Shown here: one piece after another, positions 1 through 8,689 of the stretch
Position numbering within the stretch: position 1 is the first letter of the stretch
How the letters are laid out: every line of letters starts with the position of its first letter
Assembly: GCF_004342005.1 (NCBI RefSeq)
Contig: NZ_SMBX01000004.1
Location: forward strand, 186,001 to 250,000
Source: Paracandidimonas soli
GTDB taxonomy: Bacteria; Pseudomonadota; Gammaproteobacteria; Burkholderiales; Burkholderiaceae_B
Reading direction: 5' to 3'
Length of the DNA stretch: 64,000 bases
The notes under the pieces: generated by a model
Seen by the model: only the letters and a program-made list of their open reading frames with translations
Database searches by the model: none
What the model was told of the DNA's origin: nothing
Program-made: the position numbers and the translations under genes

Positions 1-1370
1 GAGCGGCCTCCTCCACCGAGCTGTCGCCCGCGCTGGAAACCTTGCTGGGCAAGGCCATCATGGAGCAGGGCAGGCGCGACCCCACTTACATCAACGACCC
101 GGATGTTCGCCAGTATCTGGCGGCGATGGGCGCAAAGCTGTCGGGGCAGGCTTCGGGCCTTGGGCAGCCGGTCCAGGTGTTCGGCGTGCGGGATCCGCAG
201 ATCAATGCCTTCGCGCTGCCCGGCGGCTATGTCGGCGTCAACAGCGGCCTGGTCGTGCAGTCGGAGTCCGAATCCGAGCTGGCCTCCGTGGTGGCGCACG
301 AAATCGCGCACGTGGCGCAGCGTCACATTGCCCGAGGCATGACCCAGGGCTCGCAAAGCAACACCATCATGATGGCTTCCATTGCCGCTGCGCTGCTGGC
401 GGCGATGGCCGGCAGCGGCGACCTGGCCATGGGAGTGGCGGCGTTCGGGCAGGCGGCGGCCATAGATCAGCAGTTGGGGTTCTCGCGGCAGGCCGAGCAG
501 GAGGCCGATCGGCTGGGGCTGGAGATGATGCGCAAGGCTGGCTTCGACCCGCGCGGCATGGCGCGCATGTTCGGGCGGCTGTCGAGCGTCTCGCGACTGA
601 ACGAGAGCATGTCGGGCGGCGGCTATCACAGCACGCACCCGCTGTCGGTGCAGCGCATGTCCGATATCGAAAACCGCGTACGCGAACTGCCGCAGCAGTC
701 GCGCGAGGACGGTGGCGATTATCTGTTCGTCAGGGCCAAGCTGCGCGTCATCCAGGCTAAGGATGCGAGGTCGCAGCGCGAAGTGCGCGAGACCTTGCAG
801 CATGAGGCGTCCACGCGCAGCGGCGCCGCGCAGGCCGCAGCATGGTATGGCCTGGCCTATGCGGAACTGGTGCGCGGCGAACTCGATGCCGCGGACAAGG
901 CGCTGGCGCAGGCGTCGGTGGTGAAATCGCCGCACATGGCGCAGATGCGGATACAGCTTGCGCTGCGCCGTGGAGCGGATGCCGTGCAGATGGCCCGCGA
1001 TGCCTGGCGCGACTGGCCGCAGAGCCAGGGCGTCGCCCTGCTGCTGGCCGAAGCCCTGCAGAAGGCCGGCAAGGACGGCGAGGGCGTTGCATTCCTGGAG
1101 GAGCGCGTCGGACAATGGCCGGAGGAGCCCCAATTCCACGAACGACTGGCACAGGGCTATGAGCGGCTGGGCGAGGCCGTGAAGGCCAGGAGCACCATGG
1201 CGACCTACTACGAAATGGTCGGCGCGCTGCCTACCGCCGTCCAGCAATTGCGCCAGGCACGCAATCTGACGGACGACTTTTATCTGCAGTCGGAGCTGGA
1301 TACCCGCATCCGCGAATTGCGCGAGCGGCAGGATATGGAGAGGGAACTGCTCAAGCGGTTCAAGACCTGA
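1..1370 (+). CDS. bepA: M48 zinc metalloprotease with TPR tail, BepA-like (5' truncated)
   Basis: Periplasmic zinc peptidase of the BepA/YfgC type, which in other proteobacteria checks outer-membrane protein assembly. The reading frame is open to the left edge (first full codon at base 3), so the signal peptide and start lie outside the window. The HEIAH zinc motif is at about 295-312, the third ligand sits in QEADRLG near 500, and a conserved His follows in HPLSVQRM near 640. The second half (about 720-1360) is alpha-helical and Ala/Leu-rich with TPR-like spacing, as expected for this family (E. coli BepA is 487 aa). The TTG at 42 is not a credible start because homologous sequence continues upstream. 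Family call strong; BepA orthology likely. Confidence 0.88.
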   Translation, partial: AASSTELSPALETLLGKAIMEQGRRDPTYINDPDVRQYLAAMGAKLSGQASGLGQPVQVFGVRDPQINAFALPGGYVGVNSGLVVQSESESELASVVAHEIAHVAQRHIARGMTQGSQSNTIMMASIAAALLAAMAGSGDLAMGVAAFGQAAAIDQQLGFSRQAEQEADRLGLEMMRKAGFDPRGMARMFGRLSSVSRLNESMSGGGYHSTHPLSVQRMSDIENRVRELPQQSREDGGDYLFVRAKLRVIQAKDARSQREVRETLQHEASTRSGAAQAAAWYGLAYAELVRGELDAADKALAQASVVKSPHMAQMRIQLALRRGADAVQMARDAWRDWPQSQGVALLLAEALQKAGKDGEGVAFLEERVGQWPEEPQFHERLAQGYERLGEAVKARSTMATYYEMVGALPTAVQQLRQARNLTDDFYLQSELDTRIRELRERQDMERELLKRFKT

Positions 1371-1400
1371 CCCGCTGTCGCGCCGCCGATTCCGTGCCGT

Positions 1401-1460
1401 AGGAGCCCTCGTATTGGAGCGGGGAAACCCCCGGCTTCAGGAGGGAGCAGCCAAAAGGCG
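1401..1460. repeat. degenerate Burkholderiales-type intergenic repeat
   Basis: Sits between two convergent genes. It contains GGGGAAACCCCC and then GGGAGCAGCCAAAAGGCGCAGC, which resembles the segment GGGGCAGCAAGCCGAAGGCGCAGC at 19885-19910. Both copies lie between convergent genes, so they may act as a bidirectional transcription end. Similar sequences are, as I recall, scattered through Burkholderiales genomes. Confidence 0.4.
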
Positions 1461-1465
1461 CAGCA

Positions 1466-2557
1466 TTATTGCCCGGACTCGAAAAAGCGCGCGATGCGCT
1501 GCGGCAGCCAGCCCACGTGTCCGGGAAATCCTCCCGTGGTGAACCCCGCATGGCCGCCTTGGGCGGGCTGGTGCAGCAGCACGCTGCCGGAGGCATCGCG
1601 GCTGCCCGGCAGCGAAGGCGCCGGGACGAATGGATCGTTGCGCGCGTTCAGGATGAGCGTGGGAGTCAGGATGGATGGCAGCAGCGGCAGGCTGGAGGCC
1701 TGGGACCAGTAATCGAGCGCATTCAGGTAGCCGTGCAGCGGCGCTGTGTAGCAGTCGTCGAAGTCGCGTATCGTCCTGGCCTGAGAGAGGCGCAAGACAT
1801 CGATGGCGCCGGGAAAGCGCCGGGCCTTTTCCATGACCTTGCTGCGCATGGTGCGCAGGAAGTAGCGGCAATAGATCTGGCGGCCCATCGTTGTGTTGGA
1901 CAGCGCATTGCCGCAGGCGACGAGATCCATGGGAACCGAGACGGCCGCGGCGGCGGCGAGCCATTGCGAGGCTTCGGCGTTTTCTCCGAGGAGGCGCAGC
2001 ATGGCATTGCCGCCCAGCGATACGCCCACGGCATGCCACTTGCCGTTGGGCAGGCGTTCGCGGGCATGGGACAGCATGAAGGCGACATCGGCGGAATCGC
2101 CGGAGTAGTAGGCCCTTGCCATGCGATTGGGAAATCCCGAACAGCTGCGGAAGTGGGCGATGATCACGACCCAGCCGCGCGCGCGGAAATGCTGGGCGAT
2201 GGCCTGGGCGTAGTGGCTGCGGCTGCTGCCTTCCAGTCCGTGGAACAGGATCAGCGCGGGAGTGTCGGCGACCTTGGGCAGGGTGGGCCAGTCTTCTTCC
2301 GTGAACCACCGGTGCGCAGCGGTACCCGACAGGCCGGGATCGAGTTTGGCCAGCTCGCCGGATGCCAGACGGTCGGCGAACAGGCCGGGGCCGGCCCAGT
2401 CGAGGTCGACGAAATCGCCGTCCGGCGTCGTGACCCGTTCGCGCACGAACGCAATACGGTGATGGCGCGCAACCAGCGCACTGTATTGTGTCTGCAGGTG
2501 CCCGCCCGGAAGCCAGAATGGCGCCGGACATGGCGAGGTATCGACTTGCGCGGTCAC
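1466..2557 (-). CDS. alpha/beta hydrolase, YheT family
   Basis: Cytoplasmic serine hydrolase of the YheT/ABHD-type esterase family; natural substrate unknown. Visible are the family N-terminal PGGHLQT motif, the oxyanion region ILFHGLEGSSRSHY, the conserved segment HFRSCSG, and the nucleophile elbow GVSLGGN. The C-terminal PFVP and QGGHAGF segments would supply Asp and His. The start is uncertain. A GTG at 2557, just past the stop of the upstream zinc-finger gene, gives 363 aa; a GTG at 2626 would add 23 residues and overlap that gene by about 50 bases. Neither has a good ribosome binding site, so translation may be coupled to the upstream gene. Confidence 0.85.
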   Translation of the reverse strand: MTAQVDTSPCPAPFWLPGGHLQTQYSALVARHHRIAFVRERVTTPDGDFVDLDWAGPGLFADRLASGELAKLDPGLSGTAAHRWFTEEDWPTLPKVADTPALILFHGLEGSSRSHYAQAIAQHFRARGWVVIIAHFRSCSGFPNRMARAYYSGDSADVAFMLSHARERLPNGKWHAVGVSLGGNAMLRLLGENAEASQWLAAAAAVSVPMDLVACGNALSNTTMGRQIYCRYFLRTMRSKVMEKARRFPGAIDVLRLSQARTIRDFDDCYTAPLHGYLNALDYWSQASSLPLLPSILTPTLILNARNDPFVPAPSLPGSRDASGSVLLHQPAQGGHAGFTTGGFPGHVGWLPQRIARFFESGQ

Positions 2558-2576
2558 GGAAGGCGGCTCTGGTCGC

Positions 2577-2789
2577 TTAGTGGCTGTGCGCTTTGGCGCC
2601 TTCTTCCAGGCGGTATTTTGCGCCACAGTACGGGCAGGCGGCGGAGCCGTCCTTGGACAGGTCGATATAGACGCGGGGATGCATGCTCCAGAGCGGAGCC
2701 TGGGGGCCGGGGCAATACAGCGGCAGGTCGGCGCCTTTCACGGTGATGACTTCGTCCTTTGGGGTTGCAACGTTGGAAACACGGCTCAT
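2577..2789 (-). CDS. zinc-finger domain protein (CHCC type)
   Basis: Protein of 70 aa with a zf-CHCC domain related to the mitochondrial complex I accessory subunit NDUFS6. The ligand set is visible as C near residue 27 (LYCPGP), H in MHPRVYID, and CPYCGAKY near the C-terminus. Its bacterial role is not established. The ATG at 2789 is chosen because AGGA precedes it at good spacing; an upstream in-frame start at 2834 would add a poorly conserved tail. It is followed at once by the YheT-like hydrolase on the same strand, probably as one transcript. Confidence 0.85.
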   Translation of the reverse strand: MSRVSNVATPKDEVITVKGADLPLYCPGPQAPLWSMHPRVYIDLSKDGSAACPYCGAKYRLEEGAKAHSH

Positions 2790-3036
2790 GTTGGATCCTG
2801 AGAAGGAAATGCGGACGGGAAGCGTGCTGCGCAACGGTTTCCAGCCCTGTGCCTTGGCACGCCCGTCGAGGCTGCCTGGAATTTGGCGCTATTGTAGCAA
2901 GCGCGGCGCTGTGAAAGATCGTAGGCGGCAAACCGGGCATTTGCGTACAATTCGCATGCGAAATGGCAATGGGCGGACGGGCTGCGCAATGGTCTGCCGA
3001 TTGCGCATCGCAAGGCTGAAGCAAGGGAGCGGGGAA

Positions 3037-3774
3037 GTGTTCGTGAAAAATTGGCCAGGCTTGCCCGGCCTGCAGGAAAGGCAATGGTTTGCCGATGGGG
3101 CAAAGGCTATTGCGCCGGCGACGGTTGCCGTCGGGCTCTGGGGATTCGTGACCGGCGTGGCCATGGTCAAGGCGGGCTTGACGCAATACGAGGCGATTGT
3201 GATGTCGCTGGTGGTCTATGCGGGTTCCGCGCAGTTGACGGCACTGCCTCTGATCATGAGCGGAACTCCCGTCTGGCTCATCTTTCTCGCCGGAATGATG
3301 GTGAACATCCGCTTCGTCATTTTCGGCGCGGCGATGTTTCCGTATTTCCGCAGCCTGTCCTGGCCTCGCAGGCTGTGGGCGGGCTTCTTCAATGGCGATC
3401 TCGTTTTCGTCATTTTCATGAAGCGCTTCGGCGATGACCCCGTCAAAGGCAGCAGCGAGCAGCGCTGGTTCTATGGCGGAGCGGCCGCCACGACCTGGTT
3501 CGGATGGCAGTTACCTTCGATTGCGGGCATATTCCTGGGCGCCACGGTGCCGGAATCCTGGTCCCTGGATTTCGCCGCCACGCTGGCGCTGCTGGCCATT
3601 GTCGTGCCGCTGGTGACGACGCGGCCAATGGTGATCGCCGTCACGGTGGCCAGCGTCGTGGCATGGTTCGGGCAACTGCTGCCGTTGCGGCTCGGACTGG
3701 TGGCGGCCGTGCTGGCCGCCGTGGCGGCGGGCGTCATGGCGGAGCAATATGGCACGAGGAGAAAATCGCGATGA
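3037..3774 (+). CDS. azlC: AzlC family branched-chain amino acid exporter, large subunit
   Basis: Integral inner-membrane protein of about 245 aa, the larger half of the two-part AzlCD (YgaZH) exporter of branched-chain amino acids. It has about six hydrophobic segments and the family signature VVYAGSAQ near residue 65, followed by NIRFVIFGAA. The GTG at 3037 is preferred because GGGAGCGGGG lies just upstream; a second GTG at 3043 is possible. The frame is open further upstream but that part reads as non-coding. It overlaps the start of azlD by four bases (ATGA), so the two are translationally coupled. No regulator is adjacent. Confidence 0.88.
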   Translation: MFVKNWPGLPGLQERQWFADGAKAIAPATVAVGLWGFVTGVAMVKAGLTQYEAIVMSLVVYAGSAQLTALPLIMSGTPVWLIFLAGMMVNIRFVIFGAAMFPYFRSLSWPRRLWAGFFNGDLVFVIFMKRFGDDPVKGSSEQRWFYGGAAATTWFGWQLPSIAGIFLGATVPESWSLDFAATLALLAIVVPLVTTRPMVIAVTVASVVAWFGQLLPLRLGLVAAVLAAVAAGVMAEQYGTRRKSR

Positions 3775-4121
3775 GCAGCGACGCATTCGATCCCTATATT
3801 CTCGCCGTCATCGCGATGCTGCTGCTATGCAGCGTCCTTACTCGGGTGGGCTTCTTCCTGTTCGGTGATCATGTGCCTCTGAGCGAAGGCGTGCGACGTG
3901 CATTGCGCTACGCGCCCGCCGCCGCGCTGGCGGCCATCATCGTCCCGGGCATGCTGCCGCTGGCGCCGGGCGGCACCATGACCATTGCCGCGGACCAGTT
4001 GTTGGCTTCCCTGGTGGCCATATTCGTCTGCCTGCGTACCAGGAACGCGATTCTGGTCATCGTGGTGGGCATGGCCGTTTTCTGGGGCTTGCGCCTGTTT
4101 TTCAGCGGATTTGGCGGATAA
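3771..4121 (+). CDS. azlD: AzlD domain protein, small subunit of the AzlCD exporter
   Basis: Membrane protein of 116 aa with four hydrophobic stretches, the usual size for AzlD. The family pattern RALRYAPAAALAAIIVP is clear near residues 43-60, and the C-terminal half carries LRTRNAILVIVVGM. It partners AzlC in exporting branched-chain amino acids (valine in E. coli YgaH). The start overlaps the azlC stop (ATGA at 3771). No terminator is seen in the roughly 130 bases before the helicase gene. Confidence 0.86.
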   Translation: MSSDAFDPYILAVIAMLLLCSVLTRVGFFLFGDHVPLSEGVRRALRYAPAAALAAIIVPGMLPLAPGGTMTIAADQLLASLVAIFVCLRTRNAILVIVVGMAVFWGLRLFFSGFGG

Positions 4122-4251
4122 ATCGTGGACTTTTAACGACACTTGGCAGGCGCGGCAAGGGCTTTCACCGTGGCCCGACCGGGCGGTGCGCTAAAATGTA
4201 CGGGTTATCAATGCTCGGCGGGAGACCTCCTGCCAGGGCGCCAACGACTCA

Positions 4252-5640
4252 ATGACTTCTACTACACCAGATACCGCTACCGCCACGACATTCGCTGATT
4301 TCGGTCTGCATCCGAATATTCTGACGGCCATCGCCGAAACAGGCTACACCACGCCAACGCCGATCCAGGCGCAGGCCATTCCGGTCGTCCTCAACGGCCG
4401 CGACGTCATGGGCGCCGCCCAGACAGGCACGGGCAAGACGGCGGCGTTCACGCTGCCCATCCTGCACAGGCTCATGCAGTTCGCCAATACCAGCGCGTCT
4501 CCGGCGCGCCATCCTGTGCGCGCATTGATCCTGACGCCGACTCGCGAATTGGCCGATCAGGTGTCGGACAACGTCATCCGTTACGCCAAGCATATTCCCC
4601 TGCGCTCGGCCGTGGTGTTCGGCGGCGTGGATATCGGGCCTCAAAAAGAAGCCTTGCGCCGCGGCTGCGAGATATTGATCGCGACGCCGGGCCGGCTGCT
4701 GGATCATGTCGAACAGAAAAACGTCAACCTCGGCCAGGTGAACGTGCTGGTCCTCGACGAAGCCGACCGCATGCTCGACATGGGCTTCCTGCCGGATCTG
4801 GATCGCATCGTACGGCTGCTGCCGGCTCAGCGCCAGGGGCTGCTGTTTTCGGCCACCTTCAGCAACGAGATCCGCAAGCTGGCGCGCAGCTTCCTGACGA
4901 ATCCCGTGGAAATCTCCGTGGCGGCCAACAATGCCACGGCGGATACCGTCACGCAGATCGCCTATCCCATGTCCAGCGAGGACAAACGGGCGGCGGTGGT
5001 GCATCTGGTCAAGTCCAAGGGGCTGAACCAGGTCATCGTGTTCTCCAATACCAAGATCGGCACGGGGCGCCTGGCACGCCAACTGATTCAGGACGGCGTC
5101 AAGGCCGAGTCCATCCATGGAGACAAGAGCCAGGCCGACCGCATGAAGGCGCTTGAAGCCTTCAAGGCCGGCGATCTCGAAGTCCTGGTGGCGACCGACG
5201 TGGCCGCCCGCGGGCTGGATGTGGCCGGCGTGCCGTGCGTCATCAACTACGATCTGCCGTTCAACGCCGAGGACTACGTGCACCGCATCGGCCGCACTGG
5301 CCGTGCCGGTGCTTCGGGCGAGGCCATCGCGCTCTACACGCCCGACGAAGAGCGTTTCCTGCTCGATATCGAAAAGCTGATCAAGGCCAAGGTGCCGCGC
5401 GGCACGCTGTCCGTGCCCAAGCTGCCCAGGCAGCGCAGTTCCTCGCATGACCGCGACCGCCGCCACGGATCCTCCCGCTACGAGCCCGCGCCGTCCCGCC
5501 CGGTGGACGACTTCTTCTTCAAGCCCTACGAGCCTTCCAGCGCGCCATCGTCGTCCGCTGGAAAAACTCCGGCGTCCAGGCCGTCCACAGTTGCGCCCAA
5601 GCGCTCGGTCGGCGTTCTGCTGGGCGGCGGACGCGGCTGA
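4252..5640 (+). CDS. rhlE: DEAD-box RNA helicase, RhlE-like
   Basis: ATP-dependent RNA helicase of 462 aa. Motifs in order: Q-motif with TPTPIQ near 34-39, AQTGTGKT (56-63), PTRELADQ near 96, TPGR near 145, DEAD (169-172), SAT (200-202), ATDVAARGLD near 315, and HRIGRTGR (344-351). After residue 390 follows a basic, Ser/Pro/Arg-rich disordered tail, typical of RhlE proteins acting in RNA decay or ribosome assembly. The ATG at 4252 follows a leader with weak Shine-Dalgarno match. It forms its own unit, convergent with the LysR gene 18 bases downstream. RhlE is distinguished from DbpA or SrmB only by overall pattern. Confidence 0.9.
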   Translation: MTSTTPDTATATTFADFGLHPNILTAIAETGYTTPTPIQAQAIPVVLNGRDVMGAAQTGTGKTAAFTLPILHRLMQFANTSASPARHPVRALILTPTRELADQVSDNVIRYAKHIPLRSAVVFGGVDIGPQKEALRRGCEILIATPGRLLDHVEQKNVNLGQVNVLVLDEADRMLDMGFLPDLDRIVRLLPAQRQGLLFSATFSNEIRKLARSFLTNPVEISVAANNATADTVTQIAYPMSSEDKRAAVVHLVKSKGLNQVIVFSNTKIGTGRLARQLIQDGVKAESIHGDKSQADRMKALEAFKAGDLEVLVATDVAARGLDVAGVPCVINYDLPFNAEDYVHRIGRTGRAGASGEAIALYTPDEERFLLDIEKLIKAKVPRGTLSVPKLPRQRSSSHDRDRRHGSSRYEPAPSRPVDDFFFKPYEPSSAPSSSAGKTPASRPSTVAPKRSVGVLLGGGRG

Positions 5641-5658
5641 TCGCGCTGTCCGTTTCCC

Positions 5659-6540
5659 TTAGAAATCCAGCGAAGCGAACAAATCCGCCAATGTCGGTTG
5701 CGACCTGGCGGGCCAGATGGCGCTGAGGTTGAATCCAGGAAGCGTCTGCCCATCGCGCACATCGCAAAAGCGCACACCTTCGAAGTTCATCGTCCGGATC
5801 CAGGTTGGCAGTAGCGCAACGCCTGCGCCGGAGGCGACGCAAGCCAGGATGGTCAGCGTGCGGTTGGCATGCTGATGGACTTCCGTGCGGTAGCCCGCCT
5901 TGCGAATGGCATCCAGTATTCCGGCATTGAAAGCGGGCAGCTGGCTGTCCGGAAACATGACAAGCCCGGAGCTGGAAATGTCCTGGAGCGTGGTCGTTCC
6001 GTCTTCGTCAATATCGAACTCTGCGGGAACCGCCGCCAGAAGACGCTCTTCCTTGATGAGCCGTTCGCGCATGTGGCTGCCTCCGATGGCGACCGGGGTG
6101 TGCATCAACCCCAGGTCTATCGTGCCATCACGCAGTGCCTCGGCTTGTTCCGCATTGCTCATTTCCTTCAGGATAAGTTTGACATTCGGCGCCTGCTCGC
6201 GCAGCGCGCGCATGGCCTTGGGCAGGCAACCGAACAGCGCGGATGACACCAAGCCGATGGTCAATTGGCCCGCATGGCCCCGGGATATCTGGACGGCGCG
6301 CTGTTGCGCCGCGTCCAGGCGCGCCAGGCTGATGCGCACATCATCCAGGATGGCCAGGGCGGCGGGAGTGGGGGCCGCGCCGCGCCTGCTGCGGATGAAA
6401 AGCCGCACGCCAAGGTCTTTTTCCATGCGCGCCAGGGTCTGGCTCAGCGCGGGCTGGGCGATGCCCAACTGATGGGCCGCCGTGGTGATGCTGCCATGGT
6501 CTATGACGGCCAGGAAGTAGCGCAGGTGGCGTGTTTCCAT
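5659..6540 (-). CDS. LysR family transcriptional regulator
   Basis: DNA-binding regulator of 293 aa. The N-terminal winged helix-turn-helix (residues 1-60, containing ITTAAHQLGIAQPALSQTLARME) is followed by a type-2 periplasmic-binding-like effector domain. It diverges from the amidohydrolase/Bug receptor pair at 6698-8668 and is the likely regulator of that cluster, with a carboxylic acid as likely inducer (inference). No Shine-Dalgarno sequence precedes the ATG. The inverted repeat at 6541-6558 abuts the start codon, which suggests a leaderless or very short leader transcript, or autorepression. Confidence 0.88.
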   Translation of the reverse strand: METRHLRYFLAVIDHGSITTAAHQLGIAQPALSQTLARMEKDLGVRLFIRSRRGAAPTPAALAILDDVRISLARLDAAQQRAVQISRGHAGQLTIGLVSSALFGCLPKAMRALREQAPNVKLILKEMSNAEQAEALRDGTIDLGLMHTPVAIGGSHMRERLIKEERLLAAVPAEFDIDEDGTTTLQDISSSGLVMFPDSQLPAFNAGILDAIRKAGYRTEVHQHANRTLTILACVASGAGVALLPTWIRTMNFEGVRFCDVRDGQTLPGFNLSAIWPARSQPTLADLFASLDF

Positions 6541-6558
6541 ATGGAAAAATCCATATTG
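6541..6558. promoter_or_regulatory. inverted repeat in divergent lysR/amidohydrolase promoter region
   Basis: Perfect arms ATATGGA and TCCATAT separated by AAAA, directly against the LysR start codon. The whole 6541-6620 stretch is strongly A+T-rich in a G+C-rich neighbourhood, as expected for back-to-back promoters and a LysR operator. That the regulator binds here is inference. Confidence 0.5.
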
Positions 6559-6697
6559 AATGTATATGAAAGATTATTATTTTTATAATAGATCATTATA
6601 TATCCGCTACCTATAATTTCCAGAAGATGTCGTGCCCCGGCGCAAATGCAGGTACTGAAGCCTGTGGACGGGGCATGCCGGTTCAGGAGCGGACAAA

Positions 6698-7561
6698 GTG
6701 GCGAAGAGCGGTATTTTTCAGATAGCGGGAAGCGTTGATACGCATGCGCATGTTTTCCGCCATGACCTCCCCATGAAGCCGGACCGCAGGCACAGCCCGG
6801 ATTTCGACGCATTGCCGCAGGATTATCTTGCGCATCTCGACAACGCGGGTGTGCAGTTCGGCGTGTTGGTGCAGCCAAGTTTTCTTGGCACCGACAACAG
6901 CTACATGCTTCAGACGCTGGCGTCGCATCCGGAGCGCTTGCGCGGCGTGGCTGTCGTGGATGCCGCATGCACAGAGGACGAACTAGATCGCCTAGCCCTT
7001 GCTGGAGTGGTGGGAATTCGCCTGAATCTCGTAGGACTGCCGCTGCCCGAACTGGGAAATACGCAATGGCGGTCTTTGTTGAGTCGGGTGGCCGCGCGTG
7101 GCTGGCACGTGGAAGTTCACCGCGCAGCCGCGGATCTTCCGCTGCTCATCCCCCATATCTTGAAAACCGGTGGCCATGTGGTGGTCGACCATTTCGGCAG
7201 GCCGGACCCCGTTGCAGGCGAAGAGGATCCTGGTTTTCGTTATCTGCTGTCGCAGGCATCCGAAGGCCGGGTGTGGGTAAAGCTCTCGGCTTCGTACCGT
7301 ACCTGGAAGCCCGAGGATGGAAATGCTGGCCTGCGTTCCACGGCGCTTGCCCGATTGCTGCTGCAGTCTTTCGGTCCGCGGCGCCTGCTTTGGGGAAGTG
7401 ATTGGCCGCATACCGAGAATCGGCAGGTTGCGGGATATGCGCGATCCAGGCAATGGCTGGATGAATGGGTGCCGGAGGCGGAAGACCGCGAGCGGATTCT
7501 GGTCAGCAGCCCGGCGGAATTGTTTGGATTTCAAGCGTTGCCGGAGCGCTCGTCCGGTTGA
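6698..7561 (+). CDS. amidohydrolase, 2-pyrone-4,6-dicarboxylate lactonase-like
   Basis: TIM-barrel metal-dependent hydrolase of 287 aa in the amidohydrolase_2 family, closest by pattern to 2-pyrone-4,6-dicarboxylate hydrolases (LigI) and related lactonases. Metal-site motifs are DTHAH at residues 14-18, VDHFGRPD in the middle, and WGSDWPH near residue 235, giving the expected two N-terminal His, a later His and the final Asp. The GTG at 6698 is supported by AGGAG about nine bases upstream. The adjacent Bug receptor gene suggests import and hydrolysis of one polycarboxylate or lactone substrate. The true substrate cannot be read from sequence. Confidence 0.82.
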   Translation: MAKSGIFQIAGSVDTHAHVFRHDLPMKPDRRHSPDFDALPQDYLAHLDNAGVQFGVLVQPSFLGTDNSYMLQTLASHPERLRGVAVVDAACTEDELDRLALAGVVGIRLNLVGLPLPELGNTQWRSLLSRVAARGWHVEVHRAAADLPLLIPHILKTGGHVVVDHFGRPDPVAGEEDPGFRYLLSQASEGRVWVKLSASYRTWKPEDGNAGLRSTALARLLLQSFGPRRLLWGSDWPHTENRQVAGYARSRQWLDEWVPEAEDRERILVSSPAELFGFQALPERSSG

Positions 7562-7681
7562 TGTTCAGGCCGGATTTCGGCGGGAGCGACGCCCAAGGCT
7601 GTCGCGGAAGAACTCCTGCATGGAGCGTCTCGGAGATTCATGCAGGTATTTTCATAACTACACAGGTGTCAGGAGATTTCG

Positions 7682-8668
7682 ATGAACAAGATGCGAATGC
7701 TGCATTCCATGACGGCCCGCCTGGCGGCGGGGATCCTATTGATGGCAGGCGCAGCGGCGGCTGCCGCTGCTGATTGGCCGACGCGGACCGTTACTTTGGT
7801 GGTTTCTTATCCTCCGGGCGGGACAGTCGATGCCGTGGCGCGCATCATCGCTCCCCGGCTAGGTGAGAAGCTGGGGCAGACCGTAGTGGTGGACAACCGT
7901 GGCGGCGCGGGCGGCATGATCGGAGGCGCAGCGGTAGCGCGCGCCAAGCCGGATGGTTATACATTTCTTCTGGATGCATCAAACCATACGCAGAATCCGG
8001 CGCTGCGCAGCAATATGCAGTTCGATACCCTGGCGGACCTGGATGCGGTGTCTCTGCTGCTGCGTGTGCCGACGGTTGTTGTCGTGACGCCTTCGTATGA
8101 TGAAGTGCAATCCGTCCAGGATCTGGTCAAGCTCGGACGCGAGCGCGACGATATCCATTACGCGTCGAGCGGTCCCGGTTCGTCCACGCATCTGGCGACG
8201 GAACTGTTCAATCTGTCGGCTGGAACCAGGTTGATTCATGTTCCCTACAAGGGAGGCGGTCCGGCCATGGTCGATGTCATGTCCGGGCAGGTGCCGCTCA
8301 TGTTCGCCAGCCTGGGGTCTTCCATTCCCCACATCAAGTCCGGGAAAATGCGGCCAATCGCGTTGGGCGGCAGGACACGTTCCAGCGCGTTGCCGGATAT
8401 CTCCACGCTTGCCGAATCCGGCATCGAGGGCTTCGAGGCCTATGAGTGGAATGCGGTATTCGCGCCCAGCGGCACGTCCAAGGCTATCGTCGATAGGTTT
8501 TCGCAGGTATTGGCGGACGTACTGAAAGATCCTGAAGTGATAAAGACTTTATCCGGGTTGGGGGCGGAAATCATCGGCTCCACGCCGGAGGAGCTGGAGC
8601 AGTTCCGTCGCGACGATATCCGGAAGTGGAGCGAAGTTGCGAAAAAGGCGAATATTTCGCTGGAGTGA
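7682..8668 (+). CDS. Bug family tripartite tricarboxylate receptor (TctC-like)
   Basis: Periplasmic substrate-binding protein of 328 aa with a cleavable signal peptide (hydrophobic core about 12-28, Ala-rich cleavage zone before DWPTRTVTLVV). Family motifs are YPPGGTVD, NRGGAGG, ARAKPDGYT and VPYKGGGPA. Bug proteins bind carboxylates and are very abundant in Bordetella-group bacteria, usually without their own TctAB membrane parts, as here. GGAG precedes the start. It probably forms a transcription unit with the amidohydrolase 120 bases upstream, under the divergent LysR regulator. Confidence 0.9.
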   Translation: MNKMRMLHSMTARLAAGILLMAGAAAAAAADWPTRTVTLVVSYPPGGTVDAVARIIAPRLGEKLGQTVVVDNRGGAGGMIGGAAVARAKPDGYTFLLDASNHTQNPALRSNMQFDTLADLDAVSLLLRVPTVVVVTPSYDEVQSVQDLVKLGRERDDIHYASSGPGSSTHLATELFNLSAGTRLIHVPYKGGGPAMVDVMSGQVPLMFASLGSSIPHIKSGKMRPIALGGRTRSSALPDISTLAESGIEGFEAYEWNAVFAPSGTSKAIVDRFSQVLADVLKDPEVIKTLSGLGAEIIGSTPEELEQFRRDDIRKWSEVAKKANISLE

Positions 8669-8689
8669 TGCATTGTAGATAGCCCGCTC

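Noticed and set aside
1469-2746. Open frame of 425 codons antisense to the YheT-like gene
   Set aside because: No recognisable protein; the opposite strand encodes a complete alpha/beta hydrolase and a zinc-finger protein.
2683-3036. Upstream extension of azlC
   Set aside because: The extra residues show no membrane or family character and overlap the zinc-finger gene; a GTG with a good ribosome binding site is at 3037.
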